Positions 44,670-56,306 of a stretch of 64,000 bases of DNA are shown here, one piece after another. Below the pieces are notes generated by a model. That model was not told the origin of the DNA and did not search any database. It saw only the letters and a list, made by a program, of their open reading frames with translations. Every line of letters begins with the position of its first letter. The stretch's first letter is position 1. This DNA comes from JBCBTD01 sp039818825 (GTDB lineage Bacteria; Pseudomonadota; Alphaproteobacteria; Geminicoccales; Geminicoccaceae): contig JBCBTD010000016.1 of the NCBI GenBank assembly GCA_039818825.1, forward strand, positions 1 through 64,000, given 5' to 3'. Both the position numbers and the translations under genes were made by a program.

Positions 44670-45201
44670 CGCCCTGGTGGTCGAGGCCGCCGCTGCCGCG
44701 TCGTGGCGCCGCCACGAGACGGGCATGCTCGACCTGCTCCAGGACGCCGTCGACGGCGATGCGTCGCTCGGGTTCCTGGCACCTTTGGACCGCGACGGTG
44801 TCCGCACCCACTGGTGTCTTCCGGTCGGTGAGGGGCTGGAGCGCGGCACCCATCGCGCCTGGCTGGCGTTCGCCGACGAGGAGCTGATCGGCGCCGTGGT
44901 CCTTGCTTTGGTCGGCAAAGAGAATGCGCCGCATCGGGCCATGGTCCAGAAGCTGGCGGTCCACCGCAAAGCGCGGCGGCGTGGCGTCGGAGCCGCGCTG
45001 ATGCGCGCACTGGAGACCGACGCCAAGCGCGCGGGACGTTGGCTCCTGGAACTCGATACCGACGACGGCTCGGCCGCGGTCGCGTTCTACCGCCGCCTCG
45101 GCTGGCAGGACGTCGGCGTCATCCCCGACTACTCGCTCAGCCCGCACGGCGTGCTCAAGGGCACGCGGTTCTTCTACCGCAAACTCGAGGAATCGGCATG
45201 A
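44653..45201 (+). CDS. GNAT-family acetyltransferase inside the urease operon
   Basis: A 182-aa GCN5-related N-acetyltransferase. The acetyl-CoA pyrophosphate loop is VHRKARRRGVGAALMRALE (motif A), preceded by MVQKLAV and followed by LLELDTDDGSAAVAFYRRLGWQDVG (motif B). It overlaps ureA by 17 bp and ureB by 4 bp (ATGA), so it is translated as part of the operon. The substrate is unknown: a protein (urease or accessory) target or detoxification of a small amine are both possible. No urease role has been established from sequence. Confidence 0.9.
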   Translation: MTPSADALVVEAAAAASWRRHETGMLDLLQDAVDGDASLGFLAPLDRDGVRTHWCLPVGEGLERGTHRAWLAFADEELIGAVVLALVGKENAPHRAMVQKLAVHRKARRRGVGAALMRALETDAKRAGRWLLELDTDDGSAAVAFYRRLGWQDVGVIPDYSLSPHGVLKGTRFFYRKLEESA

Positions 45202-45503
45202 TCCCTGGGGAACTCCTGGCCGCCGCCGGCGAACTGGTCCTCAACGACGGCCAGCCGACGGTCACCTTGGACGTGGCCAATGCCGGCGACCGGCCGGTGC
45301 AGGTCGGCTCGCACTACCACTTCTTCGAGACCAACACCGCGTTGACCTTCGACCGGGACCAGACACGCGGCATGCGCCTCGACATTCCCGCCGGCACGGC
45401 GGTGCGCTTCGAGCCGGGTCAAACGCGGCGCGTTACCCTGGTGCCGTTCGGCGGCGCCCGGAAGGTGTTCGGCTTCAACCAGTTGGTGATGGGCGCGCTT
45501 TGA
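45198..45503 (+). CDS. ureB: urease beta subunit
   Basis: A 101-aa structural subunit. It opens MIPGELL and shows LNDGQPTVTLDVANAGDRPVQVGSHYHFFETN, LTFDRDQTRGMRLDIPAGTAVRFEPGQ and VTLVPFGGARKVFGFN, the invariant UreB pattern. The ATG overlaps the acetyltransferase stop. ureC follows after 28 bp with a GAGGGAG ribosome site. Confidence 0.97.
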   Translation: MIPGELLAAAGELVLNDGQPTVTLDVANAGDRPVQVGSHYHFFETNTALTFDRDQTRGMRLDIPAGTAVRFEPGQTRRVTLVPFGGARKVFGFNQLVMGAL

Positions 45504-45531
45504 GCGCGGTGATCGCGAGGGAGACCACCCG

Positions 45532-47240
<1,709 letters not shown>

Positions 47241-47244
<4 letters not shown>

Positions 47245-47741
47245 CCGACCGCGCACACGCGGTGGTCGACCGGGCGCAGGTCGCCGCGGCGCGGGTAGTC
47301 GACAGGGTGACGCTCGATCTGGATGCCCGGCGGAAGCGGCGTCACGTCGTCACCACGACGGGCGGGCGACGGTTGCTGGTCGATCTCGCCTCCGTGCCAC
47401 AGCTTGCGAACGGCGACGCGCTGGCACTCGACGACGGCGGGCTGGTGGTCGTCGACGCCGAGCCCGAGGCGCTGGTCGAGGTCACCACCGAGGACCCACA
47501 GCACTTCGCCGTGGTCGCCTGGCACCTCGGCAACCGCCATCTGCCGGTGCAGTTCGGCGGCGACCGGCTCAGGCTTCGCCGCGACCACGTGATCGAGGCG
47601 ATGCTCGTGCGGCTCGGCGCGCGGCTGGTGCCGGTCGACGCACCGTTCGATCCGGAGCCGGGTGCTTACGATCACGGCCCTGACGACCACAAGCCCGGCG
47701 ACCACAGCAATGCGGGAGGGCACGCCCATGGCCACGGCTGA
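47241..47741 (+). CDS. ureE: urease accessory nickel chaperone UreE
   Basis: A 166-aa metallochaperone that delivers nickel to UreG. The N-terminal peptide-binding domain (about 1-75) is followed by the metal-binding domain with VAWHLGNRHLPVQF and LRRDHVIEAMLVRLGARL. The C-terminal 25 residues are rich in His, Asp and Gly, the classical nickel-binding tail. The start is TTG at 47241 overlapping the ureC stop. It overlaps ureF by 14 bp. Confidence 0.93.
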
Positions 47742-48404
47742 ACGCGCGCTCTACCGGCTGATGGCCTGGCTCTCGCCCAGCTTCCCGGTCGGCTCGTATA
47801 CCTACAGCCATGGTCTGGAAACGGCGGTCGAGGACGGGCTGGTCGCCAACCGTGCCGACCTGCAGGCTTGGGTCGAGGACCTCGTCAGCTGGGGCAGTGC
47901 CCGCAACGATGCCGTGCTGCTCACCGCCGCCTGGCAGGCTGCCTGTGCCGAGGATGGCGACCGCTGCGCCCAGGTGCGGGAGATGGCAGCAGCGCTCCAT
48001 GCCACCGCCGAACTGCGCCTGGAGAGCACGCAGCAAGGTGCCGCGTTCCGCGACGCCGTACGTCGCTCGTGGCCGGCGCCCGGTGTCGAAAGGCTGGGCG
48101 GTGCGATGCCGCTGGCCTACCCGGTCGCGGTCGGCGTGACCGCCGCGGCCCACGGGGTGCCCCTGCGGCCCACCCTCCACGCCTATCTCCATGCCTTCGC
48201 CGCCAACCTGGTCTCGGCTGGTGTTCGCTTGGTGCCGCTCGGCCAGACCGACGGCCAGCGGGTGCTCGCGGCCGTCGAGACAACCGTCGCCGAGACGGCG
48301 TCGTTCGCCGAGACGGCGACCCTCGACGACCTCGGCACCTTCAGCATCGTCGCCGATCTCTGCTCGATGCGCCACGAGACCCAGTACACGAGGCTGTTCC
48401 GCTC

Positions 48405-48408
<4 letters not shown>
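47728..48408 (+). CDS. ureF: urease accessory protein UreF
   Basis: A 226-aa all-helical protein acting as GTPase-activating partner of UreG in urease maturation. Typical segments are LMAWLSPSFPVGSYTYSHGLE, DLQAWVEDLVSWGSARNDAVLL, FAANLVSAGVRLVPLGQTDGQ and the terminal SIVADLCSMRHETQYTRLFRS. The ATG at 47728 has GGGAGGG at good distance; ATG 47710 is an alternative. Its stop overlaps ureG by 4 nt. Confidence 0.95.
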
Positions 48409-49014
<606 letters not shown>

Positions 49015-49022
<8 letters not shown>

Positions 49023-49785
49023 GATCGCCCTGGAGGCGCACGACATCCACAAGCAGTTCGGCGCGGTCGAGGTCCTCCGAGGGATCTCACTGACCGCACA
49101 CCAGGGCGACGTGATCGCCATGCTCGGCGCGTCGGGGTCGGGCAAGAGCACCTTCCTCCGTTGCGTCAACCTGCTGGAGCAACCCAACCGTGGCCGGATC
49201 GTCGTCGCCGGCGAAGAACTGCGGCTGAGGATGAGCGCCGGTGCGTTGGAAGCCGTCGACCGCCGCCAGCTGGAGCGACTGCGCACCAGGCTCGGCTTCG
49301 TGTTCCAGCAGTTCAATCTCTGGTCACATCTGACGATCCTGGAGAACGTCATCGAAGCGCCGGTGCACGTCCTGGGCCGCAGCCGCAAGGAAGCCCTGGA
49401 CGAGGCCGAAGCGCTGCTCGAAAAAGTCGGTATCCATGCCCGCAAGGACGCCTACCCGGCGCACGTCTCGGGCGGTCAGCAACAGCGCGCAGCGATCGCG
49501 CGGGCGCTGGCGATGAACCCGGCGGTGATGCTGTTCGACGAGCCGACTTCGGCGCTGGACCCGGAGCTGGTCGGCGAAGTCTTGCGGGTGATGCGCGATC
49601 TCGCCGACGAGGGCCGCACGATGGTCGTCGTCACCCACGAGATGGCCTTTGCCCGCGAGGTCTCCGATCGGGTGATCTTCCTTCACCACGGCCGTATCGA
49701 AGAGGACGGCGCGCCCGCCGAGGTGTTCGAGAACCCTGCGTCGGAGCGCTTTCGTCAGTTCATTCAGCAGACAAAGCGGCAATAG
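49015..49785 (+). CDS. polar amino-acid type ABC transporter ATP-binding protein
   Basis: A 256-aa ABC ATPase of the HisP/GlnQ class. Walker A is MLGASGSGKSTFLRC, Q-loop FVFQQFNLWSHLTILENV, signature HVSGGQQQRAAIARAL, Walker B VMLFDEPTSALDPE and the switch histidine in VVVTHEMAFAREV. The C-terminal GAPAEVFENPASERFRQFI is typical of amino-acid importers. It overlaps ureG by 8 bp, yet no permease or binding-protein gene is in the window, so the rest of the transporter must lie elsewhere. Its last 26 bp overlap the convergent GH65 gene. Confidence 0.9.
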
Positions 49786-52138
49786 ACGGGTCGTTGACCA
49801 CGGCGATCTCGGCGGCGTCGGCCGTCAACTCGATCGCTGCGCCGGCGTGCTCGAAGGCCAGATCGGGGCCCTCCAACAGGGTGTAGACCGTATTGGCGCG
49901 GCCGATCTTCACCCTGAGGCGAGACCCACGAACCTGCAGATGGAACGTGAGGGTGCGCCACTCGTCGGGCAAGGACGGGCGGAAGCGCAGTTGCCCGTCG
50001 CTGTCGTGGAGGCCGCCGAAACCATAGACCAGCGCGAGCCAGGTCCCGCCGATCGAGGCGACGTGGGCGCCATGCTTGACGTTCCCGCCGATGTCCGAGA
50101 GATCCATCGTCGCCGCGAACTTGAAGTACTCGAGCGCTTTGGCGCGCGCGCCGATCCGGCTCGCGACGATGCTCTGCACGCACACCGACAGCGACGAGTC
50201 GTGGGTCGTCAACGGATCGTAGTATTCAAAGTTTCGCTGCTTGTCTTCGAGTGAAAATTCTTCATCGAGCAAAAACATCGCCAGCAAGGTGTCGGCTTGC
50301 TTGATGACCTGATGGCGATAGAGATTCAGCGGATGGAAATGCAGTAGCAATGGGTACTTGTAGGGCGGGGTGTTGTCGAAGTCCCAAACCGGCTTGTCGA
50401 TGAAGCTGTCGTCTTGGAGATGGATACCGCGGATCGAATCGTAGGGCAGGTACATGCGCGCCGCCGCCTGTTCCCAGCTCGTGATCTCGGTTGGATCGAG
50501 GTCGGTGGCGCGCTCCAGACGGCGGTAGGCACCCTCGTGCTCCGCCCTGATCCGGCCGACCGTCGCTGCGGCGTAGCGCAGATTCTCCCGGGCCATCAGG
50601 TTGGTGAAGTAATTGTTGTTGACGATCGCCGTGTACTCGTCGGGGCCCGTCACACCAGCAATGCAGAACCGCCCTTGTCGCTCGGGGTTGTAGTAGCCCA
50701 GAGACACCCAAAGCCGAGCCGTTTCAACGAGAATTTCGGCACCGTAGTACAGCAGAAAATCCTCATCGCCCGTGATTTCGACGTATTTGCGAATCGCATA
50801 CGCAATGTCGGCATTGATATGGTACTGTGCAGTCGAGGCAGCGTAGTATGCAGAAGCCTCGTCGCCGTTGATCGTCCGCCACGGAAACAGCGCACCTTGG
50901 TGGCCGAGTTCGCTCGCGCGGCGCCGCGCTTTGTCCAACTTGTCGTAGCGCAGCAGGAGAATGCTGCGAGCGATCCGTGGGTTGGTGTAGATGAGAAAGG
51001 GCAGGACGTAGATCTCCGTGTCCCAGAAATAGTGCCCTTCGTAGGTGTGTCCGGTCAGGCCGCGGGCGCCGATTCCGGCGCCGTCCACGCAATGCGATGC
51101 CTGCAACAGCTGGAACAGGTTCCAGCGGATGACCTGCTGGCTGCGAGGCTCCTCGTCCTCGACGACGACGTCGCTGCGCGCCCAGAAGTCGGCGACCGCC
51201 TCCTCCTGCCGCGCGACGATGGTCTCGAACGACGCCTGTTTCGCGGCGTCCAAGGTCCAGCCGACCTGGAACCGCAGCTCTTCGGCGTCGCGGGCGCGGC
51301 TGTGGTGGTAAGCCAAGAACTTGACGACGGTGAACGGCTGTCCGGCGGCAAGCTGCGTCCGCAGGACGATCTGGGCGTCGTCGTCGCTGCAGCTGACGTC
51401 ACTTCGCCACACCGCCTCGCTCTCGACCACGTGATCGATGCCGCAGGCGAGGCGCGCACCCGAGCGTTCGGTAGCGAAGCTCATCACCGCGCGCAGCTCC
51501 TCGGCGTGGCTGCCGGTAGGACCGAGCGCGCGCGCCCCGAGCGCCAGACCGAGCCTCGGGTCGTCGGTGTCGTCGGCGCCTCCGCCGCTCCGCCCGCGGG
51601 CGAGTTCCGACGCGAACACGACCTCCGCGGCACCGCCCTCGACGGACACGGTCGCTGCAAGGCAGGCGAGGTGGCGGTTGGTGAGCGAGACCACCCGCGT
51701 GGTGTGGTAGTGCACCCGCTTGCCGTTGGGGTGGAGCCACGTCACCCGGCGTTCCAAGAGGCCGCGATCGAGATGCAGCCGGCGCTGGTAGACTGCCAAC
51801 TCGCGGCCATCGACGTCGAACGGCTCGTCGTCGACGAACAATTTGAGCGTTTTACCGTCGGGACAGTTCAACATCGTCTGCCCGACGTCCGGGAAGCCGT
51901 AGGCGCGTTCACCGTAGGGAATCGAGCGGAGCTCGTAGAAGCCGTTGAGATACGTTCCCGGCTCGTGGACCGGATGGCCCTCCTCGTGGCTACCGCGCAA
52001 GCCGAGATAGCCGTTGGCGAGGGCGTAGACCGTCTCCGCTTCGTGAATGTACTCGCCGGTGTAGATGTTCGTCGACATCACCCACGGATCGACCGGAAAC
52101 AGGTCCTCGGGCAGTGTCAGGCGGGCACGCAACACCAT
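49760..52138 (-). CDS. glycoside hydrolase family 65 (disaccharide phosphorylase)
   Basis: A 792-aa GH65 enzyme; these are inverting phosphorylases of trehalose, maltose, kojibiose or nigerose releasing beta-glucose 1-phosphate. Visible are the N-terminal ETVYALANGYLGLRGSHEEG, GHTYEGHYFWDTEIYVLPFL, LGHQGALFPWRTINGDEASAYY, the general-acid glutamate in IAGVTGPDEYTAIVNNNYF, and HGAHVASIGGTWLALVYGFGG. The ATG at 52138 shares one base with the stop of the upstream beta-phosphoglucomutase gene. The specific disaccharide cannot be read from sequence. Confidence 0.93.
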   Translation of the reverse strand: MVLRARLTLPEDLFPVDPWVMSTNIYTGEYIHEAETVYALANGYLGLRGSHEEGHPVHEPGTYLNGFYELRSIPYGERAYGFPDVGQTMLNCPDGKTLKLFVDDEPFDVDGRELAVYQRRLHLDRGLLERRVTWLHPNGKRVHYHTTRVVSLTNRHLACLAATVSVEGGAAEVVFASELARGRSGGGADDTDDPRLGLALGARALGPTGSHAEELRAVMSFATERSGARLACGIDHVVESEAVWRSDVSCSDDDAQIVLRTQLAAGQPFTVVKFLAYHHSRARDAEELRFQVGWTLDAAKQASFETIVARQEEAVADFWARSDVVVEDEEPRSQQVIRWNLFQLLQASHCVDGAGIGARGLTGHTYEGHYFWDTEIYVLPFLIYTNPRIARSILLLRYDKLDKARRRASELGHQGALFPWRTINGDEASAYYAASTAQYHINADIAYAIRKYVEITGDEDFLLYYGAEILVETARLWVSLGYYNPERQGRFCIAGVTGPDEYTAIVNNNYFTNLMARENLRYAAATVGRIRAEHEGAYRRLERATDLDPTEITSWEQAAARMYLPYDSIRGIHLQDDSFIDKPVWDFDNTPPYKYPLLLHFHPLNLYRHQVIKQADTLLAMFLLDEEFSLEDKQRNFEYYDPLTTHDSSLSVCVQSIVASRIGARAKALEYFKFAATMDLSDIGGNVKHGAHVASIGGTWLALVYGFGGLHDSDGQLRFRPSLPDEWRTLTFHLQVRGSRLRVKIGRANTVYTLLEGPDLAFEHAGAAIELTADAAEIAVVNDPSIAALSAE

Positions 52139-52863
52139 CAGTCGGTACCCTCCAGGAACTCGGCGAGGTCGTCGACGACGCGGTCGGCACCAGCGGCGAG
52201 CAAGGGCTCGTGCCCGAGACCGCGGTCGACGCCGACGACCAGCCCGAAGGCACCGCGCCGGCCGGCCTCGACGCCGCTCAACGCGTCCTCGACGACGACC
52301 GCCTGCTCCGGAGCGACGCCGGCCAGCTGCGCCGCCAGCAGAAACGCATCGGGCGCCGGTTTCCCGGTCAACCCGCGCTCCAGCACGTCGTTGCCGTCGA
52401 CCACCAGCTCGAACCGGTCGGTCAGCTCGGCGCGCTCCAGCACGGCCGTGGCGTTCCTCGACGACGTCACCAAGGCCACCTTGACACCGTCGGCCAGCAG
52501 CCGGTCGATCAGCCGCACGGTGCCTTCGAAGACTGGCACGCCGTCCTCGAGGGCTTTGGCGAACAAGGCGTTTTTGCGGTTGCCGAGGCCGCACACGGTC
52601 ACCGCGGTCGGCGGGTCGTCCGGTACGCCCATCGGCAGCTCGATCCCACGCGAGCGGAGGAACGCGTCGACGCCCTGGTAGCGCGGCTTGCCGTCGACGT
52701 GGCCCGTGTAGTCGTCGGGCAACGCGAAGGGCGGCTGGCCGTCACCTCGCTCCTCCAGATAGGCATCGAACAGCGCTTTCCAGGCACGGGCATGGAGGAC
52801 CGCGGTGTCGGTGACGACTCCGTCCAGGTCGAACAGCCAAGCCTGCCAAGTATCGGTCGCCAT
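52138..52863 (-). CDS. pgmB: beta-phosphoglucomutase (HAD superfamily)
   Basis: A 241-aa HAD phosphatase-fold mutase converting beta-glucose 1-phosphate to glucose 6-phosphate. The nucleophile motif is LFDLDGVVTDTAVLH, the cap contains the substrate loop YTGHVDGKPRYQGVDAFL, motif II is ALVTSSRNA, then GKPAPDAFLLAA and VEDALSGVEAGRRGAFGLVVGV. The ATG at 52863 has GACGAGG upstream; the frame is open further 5'. It is coupled to the GH65 gene that produces its substrate, a classic pair. Confidence 0.93.
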   Translation of the reverse strand: MATDTWQAWLFDLDGVVTDTAVLHARAWKALFDAYLEERGDGQPPFALPDDYTGHVDGKPRYQGVDAFLRSRGIELPMGVPDDPPTAVTVCGLGNRKNALFAKALEDGVPVFEGTVRLIDRLLADGVKVALVTSSRNATAVLERAELTDRFELVVDGNDVLERGLTGKPAPDAFLLAAQLAGVAPEQAVVVEDALSGVEAGRRGAFGLVVGVDRGLGHEPLLAAGADRVVDDLAEFLEGTD

Positions 52864-53009
52864 GTCCTCGTCCCCCCCAAGGCGTTCATCGACACGCTTA
52901 GTCCCAACCGCGCCGCGCCTAAACCCCCATAGAGTGCGCGCCCGCGCCACTTGTGTCCTGACCGCAGCTTGGCACACTGCAGCATCCCGGTGCCTGGAGG
53001 AGATGTGCG

Positions 53010-54089
53010 ATGGCCGATCGTTTCGGCGTGATGGTCTGCGGCCACGGCTCGCGCTCGGCGGACGCGGTGCGCGAGTTCGCCGTCGTCGCCGAGAAACTGG
53101 CGCCGCACTTCCCCGATTGGCCCGTCGCCCACGGCTATCTTGAGTTCGCCAACCCGGTCATCCGCGACGGTCTCGACCGCCTGCGCGAACAGGGCGTGAC
53201 CCGGGTGCTCGCCGTGCCGGGGATGCTGTTCGCGGCCGGCCACGCCAAGAACGACATCCCGTCGGTCCTCAACACCTACCAGCGCGCCCACGGCCTGAAG
53301 ATCGACTACGGACGCGAACTGGCGATCGATCTCAAGATGATCCGTGCGGCTGCCGACCGAGTACAGGCCGCCCTCGACCAAGCCAACGCCGACTACGGCA
53401 CCCTTCCCAACCACGAGGTCTGCCTGGTCGTGATCGGTCGTGGTGCCTCCGACCCGGACGCCAACTCCAACGTCAGCAAGATCGCGCGGATGCTCTGGGA
53501 AGGGTTCGGCATGGGCTGGTGCGAGGTCGGCTACTCGGGCGTGACCTTCCCGCTGGTCGAGCCCTGCCTGCAGCACGTCACGAGGCTCGGCTACAAGCGC
53601 GTCGTGGTCTTCCCGTACTTCCTTTTCAGCGGGATTCTGATCGACCGCATCTACGGCTTCACCGACCAGGTCGCCGCCGAGCGGCCGGACATCCAGTTCC
53701 AGAAAGCCGCCTATCTCGGTGACCACCCCCTGGTGGTCGAGACCCTGGCCGACCGGGTGCGCGAGATCCTCGAAGGCTCCAATTTGATGAACTGCGCCAT
53801 GTGCAAGTACCGGGCACAGGTGCTCGGCTTCGAGCACGAGGTCGGGGCACCCCAGGAGAGCCACCACCACCACGTCGAGGGGCAGGGTGCAGCGGCGCCG
53901 GGCTCCCGCATCGAGGACTGCCCCCTGTGTGAGAGCTTTTGTACCGGCGCCTGCCGGGTGGTCGGCCACGAGCACGGCGACCATGGCCACCACCATCACG
54001 GCCCGGGCGAGGATCACGGCCACAGCCACGCTCCCTACCCCCACGCGGCCCATCCCCTCGGCCCACGGAGCGTGCTCAAGAACCGCTGA
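53010..54089 (+). CDS. cbiX: sirohydrochlorin cobaltochelatase CbiX with Cys- and His-rich tail
   Basis: A 359-aa two-half CbiX chelatase (anaerobic-type cobalamin branch). Each half begins with a chelatase motif: VMVCGHGSRSADAV near the start and LVVIGRGASDPDANSN at about residue 142; catalytic-type regions are VPGMLFAAGHAKNDIP and VFPYFLFSGILIDRIYG. After about residue 255 come MNCAMCKYR and CPLCESFCTGAC, then a His-rich tail. Long CbiX proteins bind an Fe-S cluster through an MxCxxC motif and have a histidine tail. GGAGGAG precedes the ATG. No other cobalamin genes or B12 riboswitch were seen. Confidence 0.92.
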   Translation: MADRFGVMVCGHGSRSADAVREFAVVAEKLAPHFPDWPVAHGYLEFANPVIRDGLDRLREQGVTRVLAVPGMLFAAGHAKNDIPSVLNTYQRAHGLKIDYGRELAIDLKMIRAAADRVQAALDQANADYGTLPNHEVCLVVIGRGASDPDANSNVSKIARMLWEGFGMGWCEVGYSGVTFPLVEPCLQHVTRLGYKRVVVFPYFLFSGILIDRIYGFTDQVAAERPDIQFQKAAYLGDHPLVVETLADRVREILEGSNLMNCAMCKYRAQVLGFEHEVGAPQESHHHHVEGQGAAAPGSRIEDCPLCESFCTGACRVVGHEHGDHGHHHHGPGEDHGHSHAPYPHAAHPLGPRSVLKNR

Positions 54090-54270
54090 GCGGCTCGCAC
54101 GAAGCGAGACGTGCGTGTCGCTGAGGGCCGGATGGTCGCGCTCGACGGCGTTCGTCTTGGCGACGGCAGGTCCCGCCGCCTGAGCCGATACAGGACGCCG
54201 CTGGCGACGGCGCGCACAATACCTTTGTTGTCGAGTGCCGACGTTGACGCCAGGCGCGGCGCGGCGCATG

Positions 54271-54293
54271 ACGATTTGTATCGGTCGAATCGT
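54271..54293. repeat. inverted repeat upstream of the sugar dehydrogenase gene
   Basis: ACGATT at 54271-54276 and AATCGT at 54288-54293 form a 6-bp inverted repeat with an 11-bp spacer, 18 bp before the ATG at 54312. It could be an operator. The surrounding 54090-54311 gap (222 bp) shows no other feature I can support. Confidence 0.2.
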
Positions 54294-54311
54294 GCTCCAG
54301 ACTAGAGGCCC

Positions 54312-55475
54312 ATGCCTGACGATAGAAGGCAACTTGCCCGTCGCGTTTTCGCATGGGTATTTATGGTAGAATTAGCACTGCTCTTGCCAACGGCGGCGCG
54401 TGCTGGAGAACAGCTGGCGGACGAGCTTCACAGCGTGGTCGGCGTACTCGACGTCGAGGTGCTGGCATCCGGCCTCAGTTTTCCCTGGAGCCTCGTCGTT
54501 CTCCCTGACGACGACTTCCTGGTCACGGAGAAGGCCCCCGGCCGGCTGCGGCGGGTGGCGCGCGACGGCGTCCTGGGACCGCCGCTGACCGGCCTACCCT
54601 CGATCTACGTCGCCGAGAACGGCGGCCTCTTGGGGCTGGCGCTCGATCCCGACTACGCCGACAACCGCCGCGTCTACTTCGCGTTCTCCGAGCCGGGCGA
54701 CGGCGAGAAAGCCGGCTTGAGCGTCGGCCGCGGCACCTTGGGGCCGCGGCGGCTAGCGAACGTCGAGACCATTTTCCGTCAACAACCCAAAGTTGCGGAC
54801 GCTCGCAACTTCGGCGGACGGCTGACCTTCGCTCCGGACGGGACGCTCTTCGTCCTGACCGGCGACCGATTCGCCCATGACCTCGTCCAGCCCCGCGACA
54901 ACACCATCGGCGTCGTGGCCCGCATCCACACCGACGGCACGATACCAGCGAACAACCCTTTCGTCGGCCAGCAAGGCATCGATCCGGCGATCTGGTCGTC
55001 GGGCCATCGCAATCTCGGCGGCGGCGCTTTCCATCCCGAGACTGGTCGCCTCTGGGTCGTGGAGTTCGGACCGTGGGGAGGCGACGAATTGAACATCGCC
55101 GAACCCGCTCGGAACTTCGGCTGGCCGCTCGTAAGCTGGGGGCAAGACTACTCGGGCAAGCTCATCCCCGACCCGCCGACGCAGCCCCACCTGACCCCGT
55201 CCATCTTCCACTGGCATCCGGTGTTCGGACCTTCGGGCCTCGTCTTCTACGATGGCGAGTTGATCCCGCGTTGGTCGGGTGACCTCCTGGTGGGCGGGCT
55301 GACGGCGCAACGCCTGACGCGGCTGACGCTGCGCGGCGAACGGGTCATCGCGCAAGAAGACATGCTCTTGAACGAACGGATCCGCGACGTGGTGATCGAC
55401 CGCGATGGTGCCGTGCTGCTGCTCACCGATGGACCGGACGGCAAAATCCTAAGGCTCGCGCCCAGCAGCGAATAG
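54312..55475 (+). CDS. PQQ-dependent sugar dehydrogenase (soluble aldose dehydrogenase type)
   Basis: A 387-aa beta-propeller protein of the soluble glucose/sorbosone dehydrogenase family (YliI-like). A signal peptide occupies about residues 1-31 (FMVELALLLPTAARA). Family segments include GLSFPWSLVVLPDDDFLVTEKAPGRL, GLLGLALDPDYADNRRVYFAFSE, WSSGHRNLGGGAFHPETGRLWVVEFGPWGGDELN, NFGWPLVSWGQDYSG and GDLLVGGLTAQRLTRL. It oxidises aldoses in the periplasm using PQQ. PQQ biosynthesis genes are not in the window. It is monocistronic. Confidence 0.9.
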   Translation: MPDDRRQLARRVFAWVFMVELALLLPTAARAGEQLADELHSVVGVLDVEVLASGLSFPWSLVVLPDDDFLVTEKAPGRLRRVARDGVLGPPLTGLPSIYVAENGGLLGLALDPDYADNRRVYFAFSEPGDGEKAGLSVGRGTLGPRRLANVETIFRQQPKVADARNFGGRLTFAPDGTLFVLTGDRFAHDLVQPRDNTIGVVARIHTDGTIPANNPFVGQQGIDPAIWSSGHRNLGGGAFHPETGRLWVVEFGPWGGDELNIAEPARNFGWPLVSWGQDYSGKLIPDPPTQPHLTPSIFHWHPVFGPSGLVFYDGELIPRWSGDLLVGGLTAQRLTRLTLRGERVIAQEDMLLNERIRDVVIDRDGAVLLLTDGPDGKILRLAPSSE

Positions 55476-55582
55476 AACGGCCTCCTCGGTGTCGGCCGAC
55501 CCCATGCTCGTCCCGGCTCGGCGACTCTGCTACCCTGGGTTCATGGTCGCCACACCGAAACGAGCGGCCGATGGGAGCGCGT

Positions 55583-56128
55583 ATGACGACGGCGCCGACG
55601 GTGACGGGCCCGATGAGCCTGTCGAACGGGATTTTCAGCGACACCATCCAGGTCTGTGTGGTGACCCGCGACTACCGGCGAACGATGTCGGGCATGGTCC
55701 AGGCCGGGATCGGACCGTGGCGGGTCTACACCTTCGACAGCGACACGACCCTGACCGATACCCAGATCCGCGGGGTGAAGCAGCCCTTGGCGATGAAGCT
55801 CTGCATGGCTTTCGTCGGCGCGACCATGTGGGAGGTCGTCCAGCCGCTGAAGGGGCCGACCATCTACGAGGAGTTTCTGGAGCGCCACGGCGAGGGGCTG
55901 CACCACGTCGCCGTCGCTTGCGGGACCATGAGCTGGGCCGAACGGGTGAAGAGCTTGGAGGAGCGGGGCTTCGCTTGCATCCAATCCGGCGTGTGGGTGG
56001 GCCAGGTGCCGTGGGCCTACTTCGCGACCGAGGAAGCAACCACCACCATCATCGAGATCTACGACATCCCAGAGGGCTTCGAGCTGCCCGAGCCCGAAGA
56101 GTGGTATCCGGCCCCACCGCCTGCGTGA
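55583..56128 (+). CDS. VOC-family (glyoxalase/bleomycin-resistance fold) protein
   Basis: A 181-aa vicinal-oxygen-chelate protein. Two beta-alpha-beta modules are visible: IFSDTIQVCVVTRDYRRTMSGMVQAGIGPWRVYTF and GEGLHHVAVACGTMSWAERVKSLEERGF, with a metal-type histidine in LHHVAV and a glutamate in TTTIIEIYDIPEGF. The pattern resembles methylmalonyl-CoA epimerase-like VOC proteins. ATG 55583 has GGGAGCG upstream; ATG 55571 would add four residues. Substrate unknown; it stands alone. Confidence 0.82.
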   Translation: MTTAPTVTGPMSLSNGIFSDTIQVCVVTRDYRRTMSGMVQAGIGPWRVYTFDSDTTLTDTQIRGVKQPLAMKLCMAFVGATMWEVVQPLKGPTIYEEFLERHGEGLHHVAVACGTMSWAERVKSLEERGFACIQSGVWVGQVPWAYFATEEATTTIIEIYDIPEGFELPEPEEWYPAPPPA

Positions 56129-56306
56129 GCGCATGACCACGGCAGGTCGACTTCATCGCCCTGCCTCGGGAACTCCGCTACCTGTGGGCTTCGACGCGGC
56201 GGCCTCGAAGCCGGCCCGACGAGTCGCGCTGACCGAACCGCTGGTGTATCATCTTGGCAAGGTCCCGTCCGCTCTCGCCGGGTGGCGCGGACGGCTCTAG
56301 GGCATC

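Noticed and set aside
52864..53009. Cobalamin riboswitch upstream of cbiX
   Set aside because: The 146-bp divergent gap lacks a recognisable B12-box and is too short for the full element.
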